A DNA stretch of 64,000 nt from Streptomyces xinghaiensis S187 (GCF_000220705.2 NZ_CP023202.1:4340001-4404000), one strand, 5' to 3'. Shown: positions 24,324 to 33,232, numbered from the stretch's first letter. Translations and numbers: made by a program. The notes: generated from the letters alone by a model not told the origin.

Positions 24324-24650
24324 CGGCGGTCCGCCGTCGGCCGCCTGCGGTGGCCGGGAAACTTGTGGCCGCCGGGAGCGGGGCCCGGGGCACCCCCTTC
24401 TCGTATCGCCCGTACGGACGTTCCGTCCGTACGGGCGTTCGCCTGCGCCGCCGTCCGGTGTCACTCCGAACGGGGCCCGCAGCGCCGGCCTGTTGACGGC
24501 CCACAGCGCGACCCCGATCAGCAGCAGCACGCCGGCGCGGATGTGGACGTCGGCGGCCCGGTCGGCCGGCGGGCCGGCCGGCAGCAGCGCGGTGACGGTG
24601 TGTGTGCGTGCCGGGAGAGGGACTACCCGGCCGGCGGCCGTTCGCATCCG
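24324..24650. other. intergenic stretch with hairpin and coding-like antisense segment
   Basis: The stretch holds the hairpin at 24407-24437. On the minus strand a segment from about 24647 to 24440 has gene-like codon bias and encodes a hydrophobic run (RAGVLLLIGVALWAVNRP). The frame has no stop where expected and runs on into the antisense of the neighbouring gene, so it may be a decayed small membrane protein gene. I do not call it a gene. Confidence 0.35.
24407..24437. terminator. bidirectional hairpin terminator
   Basis: CGCCCGTACGGAC (24407-24419) and GTCCGTACGGGCG (24425-24437) form a perfect 13-bp stem with a 5-base loop. It lies 84 bases after the membrane-protein stop and faces the convergent PLP decarboxylase gene. 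Confidence 0.65.
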
Positions 24651-26027
24651 TCAGAGCGACCTCAGTGCGCCGGGCCGGTCGCCGCCGCTCTCGGCCACGA
24701 TCTCGTCGAGCGTCTGCGCGGGCCGTACGAGGGCGAAGCGCACGCCCCGGGAGGTGCGGACGAAGCCGTGGACGGCGGGCCGGGGCAGGCTGTTGTACGC
24801 GAAGTGGTTGGAGAAGTAGTACGCGCCGGTGTCGAGCAGCGCGGCCAGATCGCCGCTCTCCAGCCGCGGCAGCGGACGCCCGCGCGCCACCAGGTCGCCT
24901 GCGAAGCAGCACGGGCCCGCGATGTCCTGTTCGACCACCGGCCCGGTCTTCGGCCGCCCCTCCGCGTCGAACGCCGCCACCCGGAGGGGCCAGGAGTCCG
25001 GGGCGAAGACCGTGCGGGTGGCGAGCTGGGCGCCCGCGTGGGTGACGGCGATCGGCCGGCTCCCCGCCGTCTTGGCGTACTCCACCCGGGCCAGGACGGT
25101 GCCGTGCCTGGCGAGCAGGGACCGGCCGAACTCGGTCACCAGCCCGTACCGCCCGTCGAACAAGCCGGGTACGGCGTGCCGCAGCGTCCTCGCGTACTCC
25201 CGGTGCGTCGGGTGCTCGCGGTCCGAGGCGAAGTTGACGGAGAGGCCGCCGCCGATGTCCAGGGTGGTGATCCGCCGCTGCCCGGCGGCGTCGTTGATCT
25301 CCTCCGCCAGCTCGTAGGTCTCCCGCACGCCCCGGGCCATCAGCTCCGGCGGGATGCCCTGGGAACCGACGTGGGCGTGCAGCCGGGTGAGCCACGGCCG
25401 GTCGAGGAACGCGCGGACGAGCCAGGCACGCGCCCCCTCGTCGCGGAGCGGAACCCCGAACTTGGAGGTCTCCGTGGCGGTGGACAGCGCCTCGATGGTT
25501 CCGCCGCCGACCTGCGGGTTCACCCGCAGCCCGAGCGGTGAGGCGACCGGGGCCGCGTGGACGAGGTCGTCGATGCGGGCCAGTTCCTCCGCGTTGTCGG
25601 CGTTGACGGCGATCCCGAGCGCCAGGGCCTCGCGCAGCTCCGTGACCGACTTGGCGGGCGAGTCCAGGACGATCCGGGAGGGCGGCACACCGGCGGCGCG
25701 GGCCAGCGCCAGCTCACCGGGGCTCGCCACCTCGCAGCCCAGGCCCTCGTCGGCGAGCAGCGCCAGCACGGGCACCAGGGAGGCGGCCTTGACCGCGAAG
25801 GCGTGCAGCACGGGGGTGCCCGGCGCGGTGACCTCCTCGAAGGCGGCGCGCAGCCCGGCGGCGGAGGCCCGGATGCCGGCCACGTCCAGCAGCCCGATGA
25901 CGGGGTCGGCGGGCCCGACGAGCCCCTGCCGCACGGCGGCGCGCACGGCCTGCTCCCGGCGCGCGGCGGTCTCCGCGGGGTCGTGCGGCTCCCCGCCCGC
26001 CGCCCCGGTGGTGTCGCTGGAGGTCAT
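24651..26027 (-). CDS. type III (alanine-racemase-fold) PLP amino-acid decarboxylase
   Basis: This 458-residue protein resembles LysA/ornithine decarboxylase group IV enzymes. HAFAVKAASL carries the PLP Lys (about 77). RLHAHVGSQG, DIGGGLSVNF, TEFGRSLLARHG and GPCCFAGDLVARG follow, the last with the catalytic Cys-x3-Asp across the dimer. GAYYFSNHFAYNSLPRP closes the site. It should decarboxylate a basic or diamino acid. Its pairing with the divergent hut operon and lack of lysine-pathway neighbours suggest a specialised rather than housekeeping diaminopimelate decarboxylase. GGAG precedes ATG 26027 by about 6 bases. Confidence 0.85.
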   Translation of the reverse strand: MTSSDTTGAAGGEPHDPAETAARREQAVRAAVRQGLVGPADPVIGLLDVAGIRASAAGLRAAFEEVTAPGTPVLHAFAVKAASLVPVLALLADEGLGCEVASPGELALARAAGVPPSRIVLDSPAKSVTELREALALGIAVNADNAEELARIDDLVHAAPVASPLGLRVNPQVGGGTIEALSTATETSKFGVPLRDEGARAWLVRAFLDRPWLTRLHAHVGSQGIPPELMARGVRETYELAEEINDAAGQRRITTLDIGGGLSVNFASDREHPTHREYARTLRHAVPGLFDGRYGLVTEFGRSLLARHGTVLARVEYAKTAGSRPIAVTHAGAQLATRTVFAPDSWPLRVAAFDAEGRPKTGPVVEQDIAGPCCFAGDLVARGRPLPRLESGDLAALLDTGAYYFSNHFAYNSLPRPAVHGFVRTSRGVRFALVRPAQTLDEIVAESGGDRPGALRSL

Positions 26028-26195
26028 GGCACCACTCCACCACTCGCGACGCCTCCGTGCCCAGGACCGGCCCGGGCCCCGGTGGCGGGACGCGCCGGGG
26101 CGTGCGCGGGAGCGCGCGTCCGGCCACCGGCCTGTGCCTGCTCCGTCCGTGGCCGGCGGTCACCCGCCGGCACGGTCGCCGGCCGCACGCCGCTG

Positions 26196-26234
26196 TTGAC
26201 TACTTATATTCATGCAGTGAGTATGTGAATGAAT
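26196..26234 (+). promoter_or_regulatory. hut operon promoter/operator region
   Basis: This is the A/T-richest spot around. TTGACT occurs at 26196-26201, TATATT at 26205-26210 is followed directly by CATGCAG (26211-26217), and the arms ATTCAT (26208-26213) and ATGAAT (26229-26234) are an inverted repeat. TTGACT and TATATT are too close to be one -35/-10 pair. The TAnnnT-CATGCAG arrangement is the same as at the RpiR promoter, pointing to shared control. Confidence 0.5.
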
Positions 26235-26274
26235 CAATCCAGTCGGGGCGGAAGCCCAGCAGGGAGGCAGGCCC

Positions 26275-27957
26275 ATGGCGGGACCGCGACCCGTGCGCGC
26301 ACCGCGCGGTACGGAGCTGAGCGCCCGGGGATGGCCGCAGGAGGCCGCCCTGCGGATGCTGCAGAACAACCTCGACCCGGAGGTCGCCGAGCATCCGGAC
26401 CGGCTCGTGGTCTACGGCGGCACGGGCAAGGCGGCCCGCGACTGGGGTTCGTTCGACGCCATGATCCGCACGCTGCGCACCCTGGAACGGGACGAGACGA
26501 TGCTCGTCCAGTCCGGCCGCCCCGTCGGGGTGATGCGCACCCACGAGTGGGCCCCGCGCGTGCTGATCGCCAACAGCAACCTCGTCGGCGACTGGGCCAC
26601 CTGGGAGGAGTTCCGCCGCCTGGAGGCGCTCGGCCTCACCATGTACGGCCAGATGACGGCCGGTTCCTGGATCTACATCGGCACCCAGGGCATCCTCCAG
26701 GGCACCTACGAGACCTTCGCCGCCGTCGCCGCGAAGCTGGCCGCCCGGGGCCGGGGCGACGGCAGTCTCGCCGGCACCATCACCCTGACCGCCGGCCTCG
26801 GCGGGATGGGCGGTGCCCAGCCCCTCGCCGTCACCATGAACGGCGGTGTCGCGATCTGCGTCGACTGCGACCCCCGCGCCATCGAACGCCGGATCGAGCA
26901 CCGCTATCTCGACGTCCGGGCCGACAGCCTCGAACACGCGCTCCGGCTCGCCGTCGACGCCCGCGACCGGCGCGAACCGCTCTCCATCGGCCTGCTCGGC
27001 AACGCCGCCGAGGTGCTGCCGCGGATGCTCGCCGAGAGCGCGCCCGTCGACATCGTCACCGACCAGACCAGCGCCCACGACCCGCTCAGCTACCTCCCGC
27101 TCGGAGTCGACTTCGACGGCATGGCCGCGTACGCCGCCGAGAAGCCGGCCGACTTCGCCCACCGCGCCCGCGAGTCCATGGCCCGGCACGTCGAGGCCAT
27201 GGTCGGTTTCCAGGACGCGGGCGCCGAGGTGTTCGACTACGGCAACTCCATCCGCGGCGAGGCCCAACTCGCCGGATACGGAAGGGCGTTCGACTTCCCC
27301 GGCTTCGTCCCCGCGTACATCCGCCCGCTCTTCGCCGAGGGGAAGGGGCCCTTCCGCTGGGCCGCCCTCTCCGGCGACCCCCGCGACATCGCGGCCACCG
27401 ACCGCGCCGTCCTCGACCTCTTCCCCGAGAACGAGTCCCTGGCCCGCTGGATCCGCCTCGCCGGAGAGCGCGTGCGCTTCCAGGGCCTGCCCGCCCGGAT
27501 CTGCTGGCTCGGCTACGGCGAGCGCGACAAGGCGGGGGAGCGCTTCAATGACATGGTGGCCTCCGGCGAACTGGCGGCCCCGCTCGTCATCGGCCGCGAC
27601 CACCTCGACTGCGGCTCGGTCGCCTCCCCGTACCGCGAGACCGAGGCCATGCGCGACGGCTCGGACGCCATCGCCGACTGGCCGCTGCTCAACGCCATGG
27701 TGAACGTCGCCTCCGGCGCCTCGTGGGTCTCCGTCCACCACGGTGGCGGCGTCGGCATGGGCCGCTCCCTCCACGCCGGGCAGGTCACCGTCGCCGACGG
27801 CACCCCGCTCGCCGGGGAGAAGATCCGCCGGGTGCTCACCAACGACCCCGGCACGGGCGTCATCCGCCACGTCGACGCGGGGTACGAGCGCGCGGAGGAG
27901 GTCGCCGCGGAGCGCGGCGTCCGCATTCCGATGCGGGAGGGTGGGGAGCAGCGATGA
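26275..27957 (+). CDS. hutU: urocanate hydratase (urocanase)
   Basis: The 560-residue product has full urocanase length and the family NAD-binding core TAGLGGMGGAQPLA (about residues 172-185). It also has the conserved MYGQMTAGSWIYIGTQGI, RVRFQGLPARICWLGYGER, RDHLDCGSVASPYRET and SVHHGGGVGMGRS stretches. It converts urocanate to imidazolone propionate using tightly bound NAD+, the second step of histidine breakdown. GGGAGG lies about 9 bases before ATG 26275. It is the first gene of hutU-amidohydrolase-hutF-hutI and overlaps the next gene by ATGA. Histidine ammonia-lyase (hutH) is not in the window. Confidence 0.96.
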   Translation: MAGPRPVRAPRGTELSARGWPQEAALRMLQNNLDPEVAEHPDRLVVYGGTGKAARDWGSFDAMIRTLRTLERDETMLVQSGRPVGVMRTHEWAPRVLIANSNLVGDWATWEEFRRLEALGLTMYGQMTAGSWIYIGTQGILQGTYETFAAVAAKLAARGRGDGSLAGTITLTAGLGGMGGAQPLAVTMNGGVAICVDCDPRAIERRIEHRYLDVRADSLEHALRLAVDARDRREPLSIGLLGNAAEVLPRMLAESAPVDIVTDQTSAHDPLSYLPLGVDFDGMAAYAAEKPADFAHRARESMARHVEAMVGFQDAGAEVFDYGNSIRGEAQLAGYGRAFDFPGFVPAYIRPLFAEGKGPFRWAALSGDPRDIAATDRAVLDLFPENESLARWIRLAGERVRFQGLPARICWLGYGERDKAGERFNDMVASGELAAPLVIGRDHLDCGSVASPYRETEAMRDGSDAIADWPLLNAMVNVASGASWVSVHHGGGVGMGRSLHAGQVTVADGTPLAGEKIRRVLTNDPGTGVIRHVDAGYERAEEVAAERGVRIPMREGGEQR

Positions 27958-29210
27958 CCGCCGCCACCGGCACCGCCCGCTGGACCCGCGGCGCGTCCTT
28001 CCGGGAGATGTGGCGGGACCTCGCGCCCGTCGGCCGCCACTCCGGCACCGGCGGCTACCGCCGTTACGCCTGGACGGACGCCGACGCCGACTGCCGCGCC
28101 TGGTTCGCCGGCCAGGCACGCGCCCGGGGGCTCGTCTGCGAGACCGACCGCAACGGCAACCAGTGGGCCTGGCTCGGCACCGCCCCGCCCGCCGGCACGG
28201 AGCCGGGGAGCGCCGTGGTCACCGGCTCCCACCTGGACTCCGTACCGGACGGCGGGGCGTTCGACGGGCCGCTCGGCATCGTCTCCGCCTTCGCCGCCCT
28301 GGACGAACTCCTCGCCCGCGGCGCCCGCCCCGCCAGGCCGCTCGCGGTCGCCAACTTCGCCGACGAGGAGGGCGCCCGCTTCGGCCTGGCCTGCGCCGGC
28401 TCCCGCCTCGCCACCGGCGGGCTCACCCCCTCGGCGGCCCGCGAACTCCGCGACGCCGACGGCACCACCCTGGCCCGGGCCATGGAACGGGCCGGCCACG
28501 ATCCGGAGGGCATCGGCCCGGACCCCGAACGCCTGTCCCGTATCGGCGCGTTCGTGGAACTCCACATCGAACAGGGCCGCACCCTGGCCCGTACCGGCGA
28601 CGCCGTGGGCGTGGCCTCCGCCATCTGGCCGCACGGCCGCTGGCGCTTCGACTTCCGCGGCGAGGCCAACCACGCGGGCACCACGCTCCTCGCCGACCGG
28701 CGCGACCCGATGCTCACCTTCGCGCACACGGTCCTCGCCGCCCGCGAACAGGCCGCGCGCGCCGGGGCGCTGGCCACCTTCGGCAAGACCGCCGTCGAAC
28801 CGAACGGCGTCAACGCCATCGCCTCCCTGGTGCGCGGCTGGCTCGACTCCCGCGCCGCCGACGAGGAGACCCTCGCCGCCGTCGTCACCGCGATCGAACG
28901 CGCGGCCGCGGAGCGCGGGGAGCGGGACGGCGTGACGGTCGGCGTCACCCGCGAATCGTTCACGCCAGTCGTCGAGTTCGGACACGCGCTGCGCGACCGG
29001 ATCACGGCCCTCCTCGGCGGCGCCCGCGTACTGCCCACCGGCGCGGGACACGACGCCGGCATCCTGTCCGCCGAGGTCCCGGCCGCCATGCTGTTCGTAC
29101 GGAACCCCTCCGGCGTCTCCCACTCGCCGGCCGAGACGGCGGACGAGGACGACTGCCTCGCCGGAGTCACCGCGCTCGCCGACGTACTGGAAGGACTGGC
29201 GTGCCCCTGA
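27954..29210 (+). CDS. M20-family amidohydrolase (annotated-style 'allantoate amidohydrolase'), hut-linked
   Basis: This 418-residue protein is of the allantoate amidohydrolase/N-carbamoyl-amino-acid hydrolase group. It has GSHLDSVPDGGAFDGPLG (metal His and bridging Asp), NFADEEGARFG (catalytic Glu pair), FVELHIEQG, FRGEANHAGTT (dimer-domain His) and PTGAGHDAGIL, ending with SGVSHSPAE. It hydrolyses an amide-like bond using two metals. Its place between hutU and hutF suggests it removes the formyl group from N-formylglutamate, a job done by HutG elsewhere; that is inference. It is coupled by ATGA to hutU and by a 10-base overlap to hutF. Confidence 0.85.
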   Translation: MTAATGTARWTRGASFREMWRDLAPVGRHSGTGGYRRYAWTDADADCRAWFAGQARARGLVCETDRNGNQWAWLGTAPPAGTEPGSAVVTGSHLDSVPDGGAFDGPLGIVSAFAALDELLARGARPARPLAVANFADEEGARFGLACAGSRLATGGLTPSAARELRDADGTTLARAMERAGHDPEGIGPDPERLSRIGAFVELHIEQGRTLARTGDAVGVASAIWPHGRWRFDFRGEANHAGTTLLADRRDPMLTFAHTVLAAREQAARAGALATFGKTAVEPNGVNAIASLVRGWLDSRAADEETLAAVVTAIERAAAERGERDGVTVGVTRESFTPVVEFGHALRDRITALLGGARVLPTGAGHDAGILSAEVPAAMLFVRNPSGVSHSPAETADEDDCLAGVTALADVLEGLACP

Positions 29211-30667
29211 CCTACTGGGCGGAGTACGCCTGGCTCGACGGCACCGTGGCGGCGGGCGTCACCATCACGGCCGGCGCGGACGGCCGCATCGCCGGGGTCG
29301 GCACCACCGGAACCGGGACCACCGGAAGCAGCGGAACCGGCACCACCGGAATCACCGGCACTCCGCAGCCGCCGCCCGGCGCCGTCGTCCTGCGCGGGCT
29401 GACCCTCCCCGGCCTGGCCAACGCCCACTCGCACGCCTTCCACCGGGCCCTGCGCGGCCGCGCCCAGACCGGACACGGCACCGGGGGCGGCTCCGGGGAC
29501 GGCGGGGCGCCGCGCTCCTTCTGGGCCTGGCGCGACGTCATGTACCGGGCCGCCGCCCGCCTCACGCCGGACGGCTACCACGCCCTCGCCCGCGCCGTGT
29601 ACGCCGAGATGGCCCTGGCCGGCATCACCTGCGCCGGGGAGTTCCACTACCTCCACCACGCCCCCGGCGGCACCCGCTACGCCGAGCCCAACGTCATGGG
29701 CGAGGCCCTGATCGCCGCCGCGGCCGAGGCGGGCATCCGCCTCACCCTCCTCGACACCGCCTATCTGGCCGCGGGCTTCCCCGAGGGCACCGGCGGCGCC
29801 GGCCGCACCGGGAGGCCTCTCGAAGGGCCCCAGCTGCGCTTCGGCGACGGCACGGCCGAGGCGTGGGTGGAGCGCGCCGCGGCTCTGAAGCCCGCGGGCC
29901 ACGCGCGGATCGGCGCCGCGGTGCACTCCGTACGCGCCGTCCCGGCGGCGGGGCTGCCCGTGGTGGCCGCCTGGGCCCGGGAGCGCGGGGCGCCGCTCCA
30001 CGTCCATCTCTCCGAACAGACGGCCGAGAACGACGCCTGCCGCCGCGCCCACGGCCGCACCCCCGCCCGGCTCCTCGCCGACCACGGTGTCCTCGGCCCG
30101 GACACCACCGCCGTCCACGCCACCCACCTCACCGCCGGCGACATCGGCCTGCTCGGCGGCAGTCGCACAGGTGTGTGCATGTGCCCCACCACGGAACGCG
30201 ATCTGGCCGACGGCACCGGCCCGGCGGTACGGCTGCGGGACGCGGGCAGCCGGCTCTCCCTCGGCAGCGACAGTCACGCGGTCATCGACCTGCTGGAAGA
30301 GGCCCGGGCGATGGAGCTCGACGAACGCCTCGCCTCCCGCACCCGCGGCCACTGGACGGCCGCGCAACTGCTGCGCGCCGCCGGCGCCGACGGCCACGCC
30401 GCACTCGGCTGGCCCGAGGCGGGCCGCATCGCGCCGGGAGCGCTCGCCGATCTCACCACCGTCGCCCTGGACACCGTCCGCACGGCCGGCCCGCCGCCGC
30501 GGCTGGCCGCGGAGGCGGCGGTCTTCGCCGCGACGGCCGCGGACGTCCGGCACACCGTGGTCGGCGGCCGCGAGATCGTCCGGGACGGCGCCCATCTGCT
30601 CGTGGACGACGTACCGCGGGCCCTGGCGGAGTCCGTCGCCGCGCTGCTGGACGCGGACGGCGGGTGA
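29201..30667 (+). CDS. hutF: N-formimidoyl-L-glutamate deiminase
   Basis: This 488-residue amidohydrolase-superfamily enzyme has the metal site LANAHSHAFHRALRG (HxH) and later HVHLSEQ, AVHATHLT and GSDSHAVIDLLEE, as in formiminoglutamate deiminases. The family converts N-formimino-L-glutamate to N-formyl-L-glutamate and ammonia in the five-step histidine pathway. A Gly/Thr repeat insert (about residues 33-55, GTTGTGTTGSSGTGTTG) interrupts the N-terminal beta-sandwich and comes from a tandem DNA repeat at about 29300-29360. The GTG start at 29201 lies 10 bases inside the preceding gene. Confidence 0.9.
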   Translation: MPLTYWAEYAWLDGTVAAGVTITAGADGRIAGVGTTGTGTTGSSGTGTTGITGTPQPPPGAVVLRGLTLPGLANAHSHAFHRALRGRAQTGHGTGGGSGDGGAPRSFWAWRDVMYRAAARLTPDGYHALARAVYAEMALAGITCAGEFHYLHHAPGGTRYAEPNVMGEALIAAAAEAGIRLTLLDTAYLAAGFPEGTGGAGRTGRPLEGPQLRFGDGTAEAWVERAAALKPAGHARIGAAVHSVRAVPAAGLPVVAAWARERGAPLHVHLSEQTAENDACRRAHGRTPARLLADHGVLGPDTTAVHATHLTAGDIGLLGGSRTGVCMCPTTERDLADGTGPAVRLRDAGSRLSLGSDSHAVIDLLEEARAMELDERLASRTRGHWTAAQLLRAAGADGHAALGWPEAGRIAPGALADLTTVALDTVRTAGPPPRLAAEAAVFAATAADVRHTVVGGREIVRDGAHLLVDDVPRALAESVAALLDADGG

Positions 30668-30785
30668 CGGCCGGTCCGGCGAGCGGCGGCGCCGGGCCGC
30701 CCGGCCGCGTCGGCCACCGGCGCCACCCGGCGGTTTCTCCGCATGACGCGGCATCAGCCCCGGACGCACGGACAGAGGAGAGAGC

Positions 30786-32126
30786 ATGAGCGGGACGGAG
30801 ACCGGAAGCGGAACCGCCGGACCGGGCGGATCGCCGGGACGGCGACGGCCGCTGGGCGCCGGGGCGGGGGCCGCGGGCCCGGGCGGCCCGGCGCCGTCCG
30901 CCGCCCGGAACGGCCCGGCCCCGGCCCCGGCGGCCGGCGCCAGTGCCAGTGCCAGTGCCACGAGTACCGCCGTCACCGGTATCGCCGTGCTCGTCACCAA
31001 CGACCCCGCCCTCGGCGAGGGCCCGCTCGGACTGCTCCGGGACGCCGCCGTCGTCCTCGACGGCGAACGCGTCGCCTGGGCCGGGCCGTCCCGCCGGGCA
31101 CCGGCCGCGGACACCCGCGTGGACGCCGCGGGCCGCGCCGCCGTCCCCGGCTTCGTGGACTCCCACTCCCATCTGGTGTTCGACGGAGACCGCACCGAGG
31201 AGTTCAACGCCCGCATGTCCGGCCGCCCCTACGCCGCCGGAGGCATCCGCACCACCGTCGCCGCCACCCGCGCCGCGACCGACGAACGCCTGCACGCCAA
31301 CGTCGCCCGCTACGTCGCCGAAGCCCTCCGCCAGGGCACCACCGTCATCGAGACCAAGTCCGGCTACGGGCTGACCGCCGGTCAGGAGGCCCGCGCCCTG
31401 CGGATCGCCGCCGCCCACACCGACGAGGTCACCTTCCTCGGCGCGCACATCGTGCCCCCGGAGTACGCGGACGACCCCGCCGGTTACGTCGGCCTCGTCA
31501 CCGGGCCGATGCTCGACGCCTGCGCGCCGCACGCCCGCTGGATCGACGTCTTCTGCGAACGGGGCGCCTTCGACGGCGACCAGGCCCGTGCGGTCCTCAC
31601 CGCCGGCGCCGCCCGCGGCCTCGTCCCGCGCGTTCACGCCAACCAGCTCTCGTACGGCCCCGGGGTGCGCCTCGCCGTCGAACTGGGGGCCGCCTCCGCC
31701 GACCACTGCACCCACCTCACCGACGAGGACGTCGACGCCCTCGCACAGGGGGAGACGGTGGCGACCCTGCTGCCCGGCGCGGAGTTCTCCACCCGCGCCG
31801 CCTGGCCGGACGCGCGCCGGCTGCTGGACGCGGGCGTCACCGTCGCGCTCTCCACGGACTGCAACCCCGGTTCCTCCTTCACCAGTTCGATGCCGTTCTG
31901 CATCGCCCTGGCCGTACGGGACATGGGGATGACCCCGGACGAGGCGCTGTGGGCGGCGACGGCCGGCGGCGCCGCGGCACTGCGCCGCACCGACACCGGC
32001 CGGATCACCCCGGGCGCGCGGGGCGACCTGGTGCTGCTGGACGCGCCGTCGCCGGTGCACCTGGCCTACCGGCCGGGTGTTCCGCTGGTCTCCGCGGTCT
32101 GGCGGCGCGGGGAGCGCGTCCACTGA
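30786..32126 (+). CDS. hutI: imidazolonepropionase with an unusual N-terminal extension
   Basis: This 446-residue amidohydrolase has VPGFVDSHSHLVFDGDR (HxH metal ligands), TKSGYGLT, HANQLS, ADHCTHL and LSTDCNPGSS, all typical of HutI. It opens the imidazolone ring to give N-formimino-L-glutamate. Homologues start near the ITxLVTNDP-like text, here VTGIAVLVTNDPA at about residue 63. The first 60 residues are a Gly/Pro/Ala-rich extension with SASASASA, encoded by repeated GTGCCA units. GAGGAGA lies just before ATG 30786, so the long start is credible. It is 118 bases after hutF and is followed by a terminator. Confidence 0.93.
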   Translation: MSGTETGSGTAGPGGSPGRRRPLGAGAGAAGPGGPAPSAARNGPAPAPAAGASASASATSTAVTGIAVLVTNDPALGEGPLGLLRDAAVVLDGERVAWAGPSRRAPAADTRVDAAGRAAVPGFVDSHSHLVFDGDRTEEFNARMSGRPYAAGGIRTTVAATRAATDERLHANVARYVAEALRQGTTVIETKSGYGLTAGQEARALRIAAAHTDEVTFLGAHIVPPEYADDPAGYVGLVTGPMLDACAPHARWIDVFCERGAFDGDQARAVLTAGAARGLVPRVHANQLSYGPGVRLAVELGAASADHCTHLTDEDVDALAQGETVATLLPGAEFSTRAAWPDARRLLDAGVTVALSTDCNPGSSFTSSMPFCIALAVRDMGMTPDEALWAATAGGAAALRRTDTGRITPGARGDLVLLDAPSPVHLAYRPGVPLVSAVWRRGERVH

Positions 32127-32178
32127 TCCGTGACCGCCGACCCGGGCCGTACCGTCCGGGCGGTGCCCCGGGCATGCC

Positions 32179-32211
32179 GAAGGGCCCGGCCCCGGACGGG
32201 GCGAGCCCTTC
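32179..32211. terminator. bidirectional terminator between hutI and the sigma factor gene
   Basis: GAAGGGC (32179-32185) pairs with GCCCTTC (32205-32211), with an inner CCCCG/CGGGG extension. The genes on both sides converge on it. Confidence 0.65.
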
Positions 32212-32254
32212 ACGATGAGGACCGCGCGGCCGGAGTGCCCCGCGCGCGGCCGGA

Positions 32255-33232
32255 TCACTCCTCGATCATCAGTCCCTTGCGGAGCCGGCCCAGGGTGCGG
32301 GAGAGCAGCCGGGAGACGTGCATCTGCGAGATGCCCAGCTCCTCGCCGATCTCGGACTGCGTCATGTTGGCCGTGAACCGCAGGGAGAGGATCTGCCGGT
32401 CGCGCGCCGGGAGCTCCGCGATCAGCGGCTTGAGCGACTCGATGTACTCGATGCCCTCGATGCCGTGGTCCTCGTAGCCGATGCGGTCGGCCAGGGTGCC
32501 CTCGGTGTCGTCCTCCTCGGGCTGGGCGTCCAGCGAGCTGGCGGTGTACGCGTTGCTCGCGGCCATGCCCTCGACGACCTCGTCGTTGCTGATGTCCAGC
32601 CGCTCGGCGAGCTCGCCCACCGTGGGGGCCCGGTCGAGCTGCTGCGCCAGCTCGTCGCCCGCCTTGGCCAGGTCCAGCCGCAGCTCCTGCAGCCGTCTCG
32701 GCACCCGCACGGACCAGCTGGTGTCCCGGAAGAAGCGCTTGATCTCGCCGATGATCGTCGGCATCGCGAACGTGGGGAACTCCACACCGCGGCTGAGCTC
32801 GAACCGGTCGATCGCCTTGATCAGGCCGATGGTGCCGACCTGGACGATGTCCTCCATCGGCTCGCTGCGGGTGCGGAACCGCCCGGCGGCGAACTTCACC
32901 AGGGCCAGATTGAGCTCCACGAGCGTGTTCCGTACGTACGCGTGCTCGTGGGTGCCCTCCTCCAGCCCCTCCAGCCGCGCGAAGAGCGTCTTCGACAGGG
33001 TGCGCGCGTCCAGCGGCCCCAGCGTCTCGTACGACGAGGACGGGAGCGCGGGGAACCCGGACTCTCCCGGGGCCCCGGACAGGGCGGCGGGGACGGACGG
33101 AGCGGCGGAGGGGAGGGGCTCCGCGCCGGTCACCGCCGACGTCACGAACGCCGCGATCCCGGGGGTCTCGTACACGGAGCCGTACGCCGGGGACTCGTAC
33201 TCGGTGTGCGCTTCGTCGAGCTGGGGTGACAT
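32255..33232 (-). CDS. RNA polymerase sigma factor, SigB/SigF/SigG subfamily
   Basis: This 325-residue protein has region 2 with NLALVKFAAGRFRTRSEPME and DIVQVGTIGLIKAIDRFELS. FPTFAMPTIIGEIKRFFRDT and a DTSWSVRVPRRLQEL segment follow, then region 3 (PTVGELAERLDISNDEVVEG) and region 4 with TQSEIGEELGISQMHVSRLL. This is the stress/sporulation SigB group, controlled by partner switching. A 90-residue acidic, variable head precedes region 2. ATG 33232 has GGAGG 6 bases upstream; an earlier ATG at 33256 is possible. The divergent STAS and RsbW-like genes are its likely anti-anti-sigma and anti-sigma partners (the arrangement resembles the S. coelicolor sigI locus). Confidence 0.93.
   Translation of the reverse strand: MSPQLDEAHTEYESPAYGSVYETPGIAAFVTSAVTGAEPLPSAAPSVPAALSGAPGESGFPALPSSSYETLGPLDARTLSKTLFARLEGLEEGTHEHAYVRNTLVELNLALVKFAAGRFRTRSEPMEDIVQVGTIGLIKAIDRFELSRGVEFPTFAMPTIIGEIKRFFRDTSWSVRVPRRLQELRLDLAKAGDELAQQLDRAPTVGELAERLDISNDEVVEGMAASNAYTASSLDAQPEEDDTEGTLADRIGYEDHGIEGIEYIESLKPLIAELPARDRQILSLRFTANMTQSEIGEELGISQMHVSRLLSRTLGRLRKGLMIEE

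Noticed and set aside
28064..31216. A 1050-codon leftward frame opposite the hut operon
   Set aside because: It lies antisense to the M20 amidohydrolase, hutF and part of hutI and has no recognisable domain.
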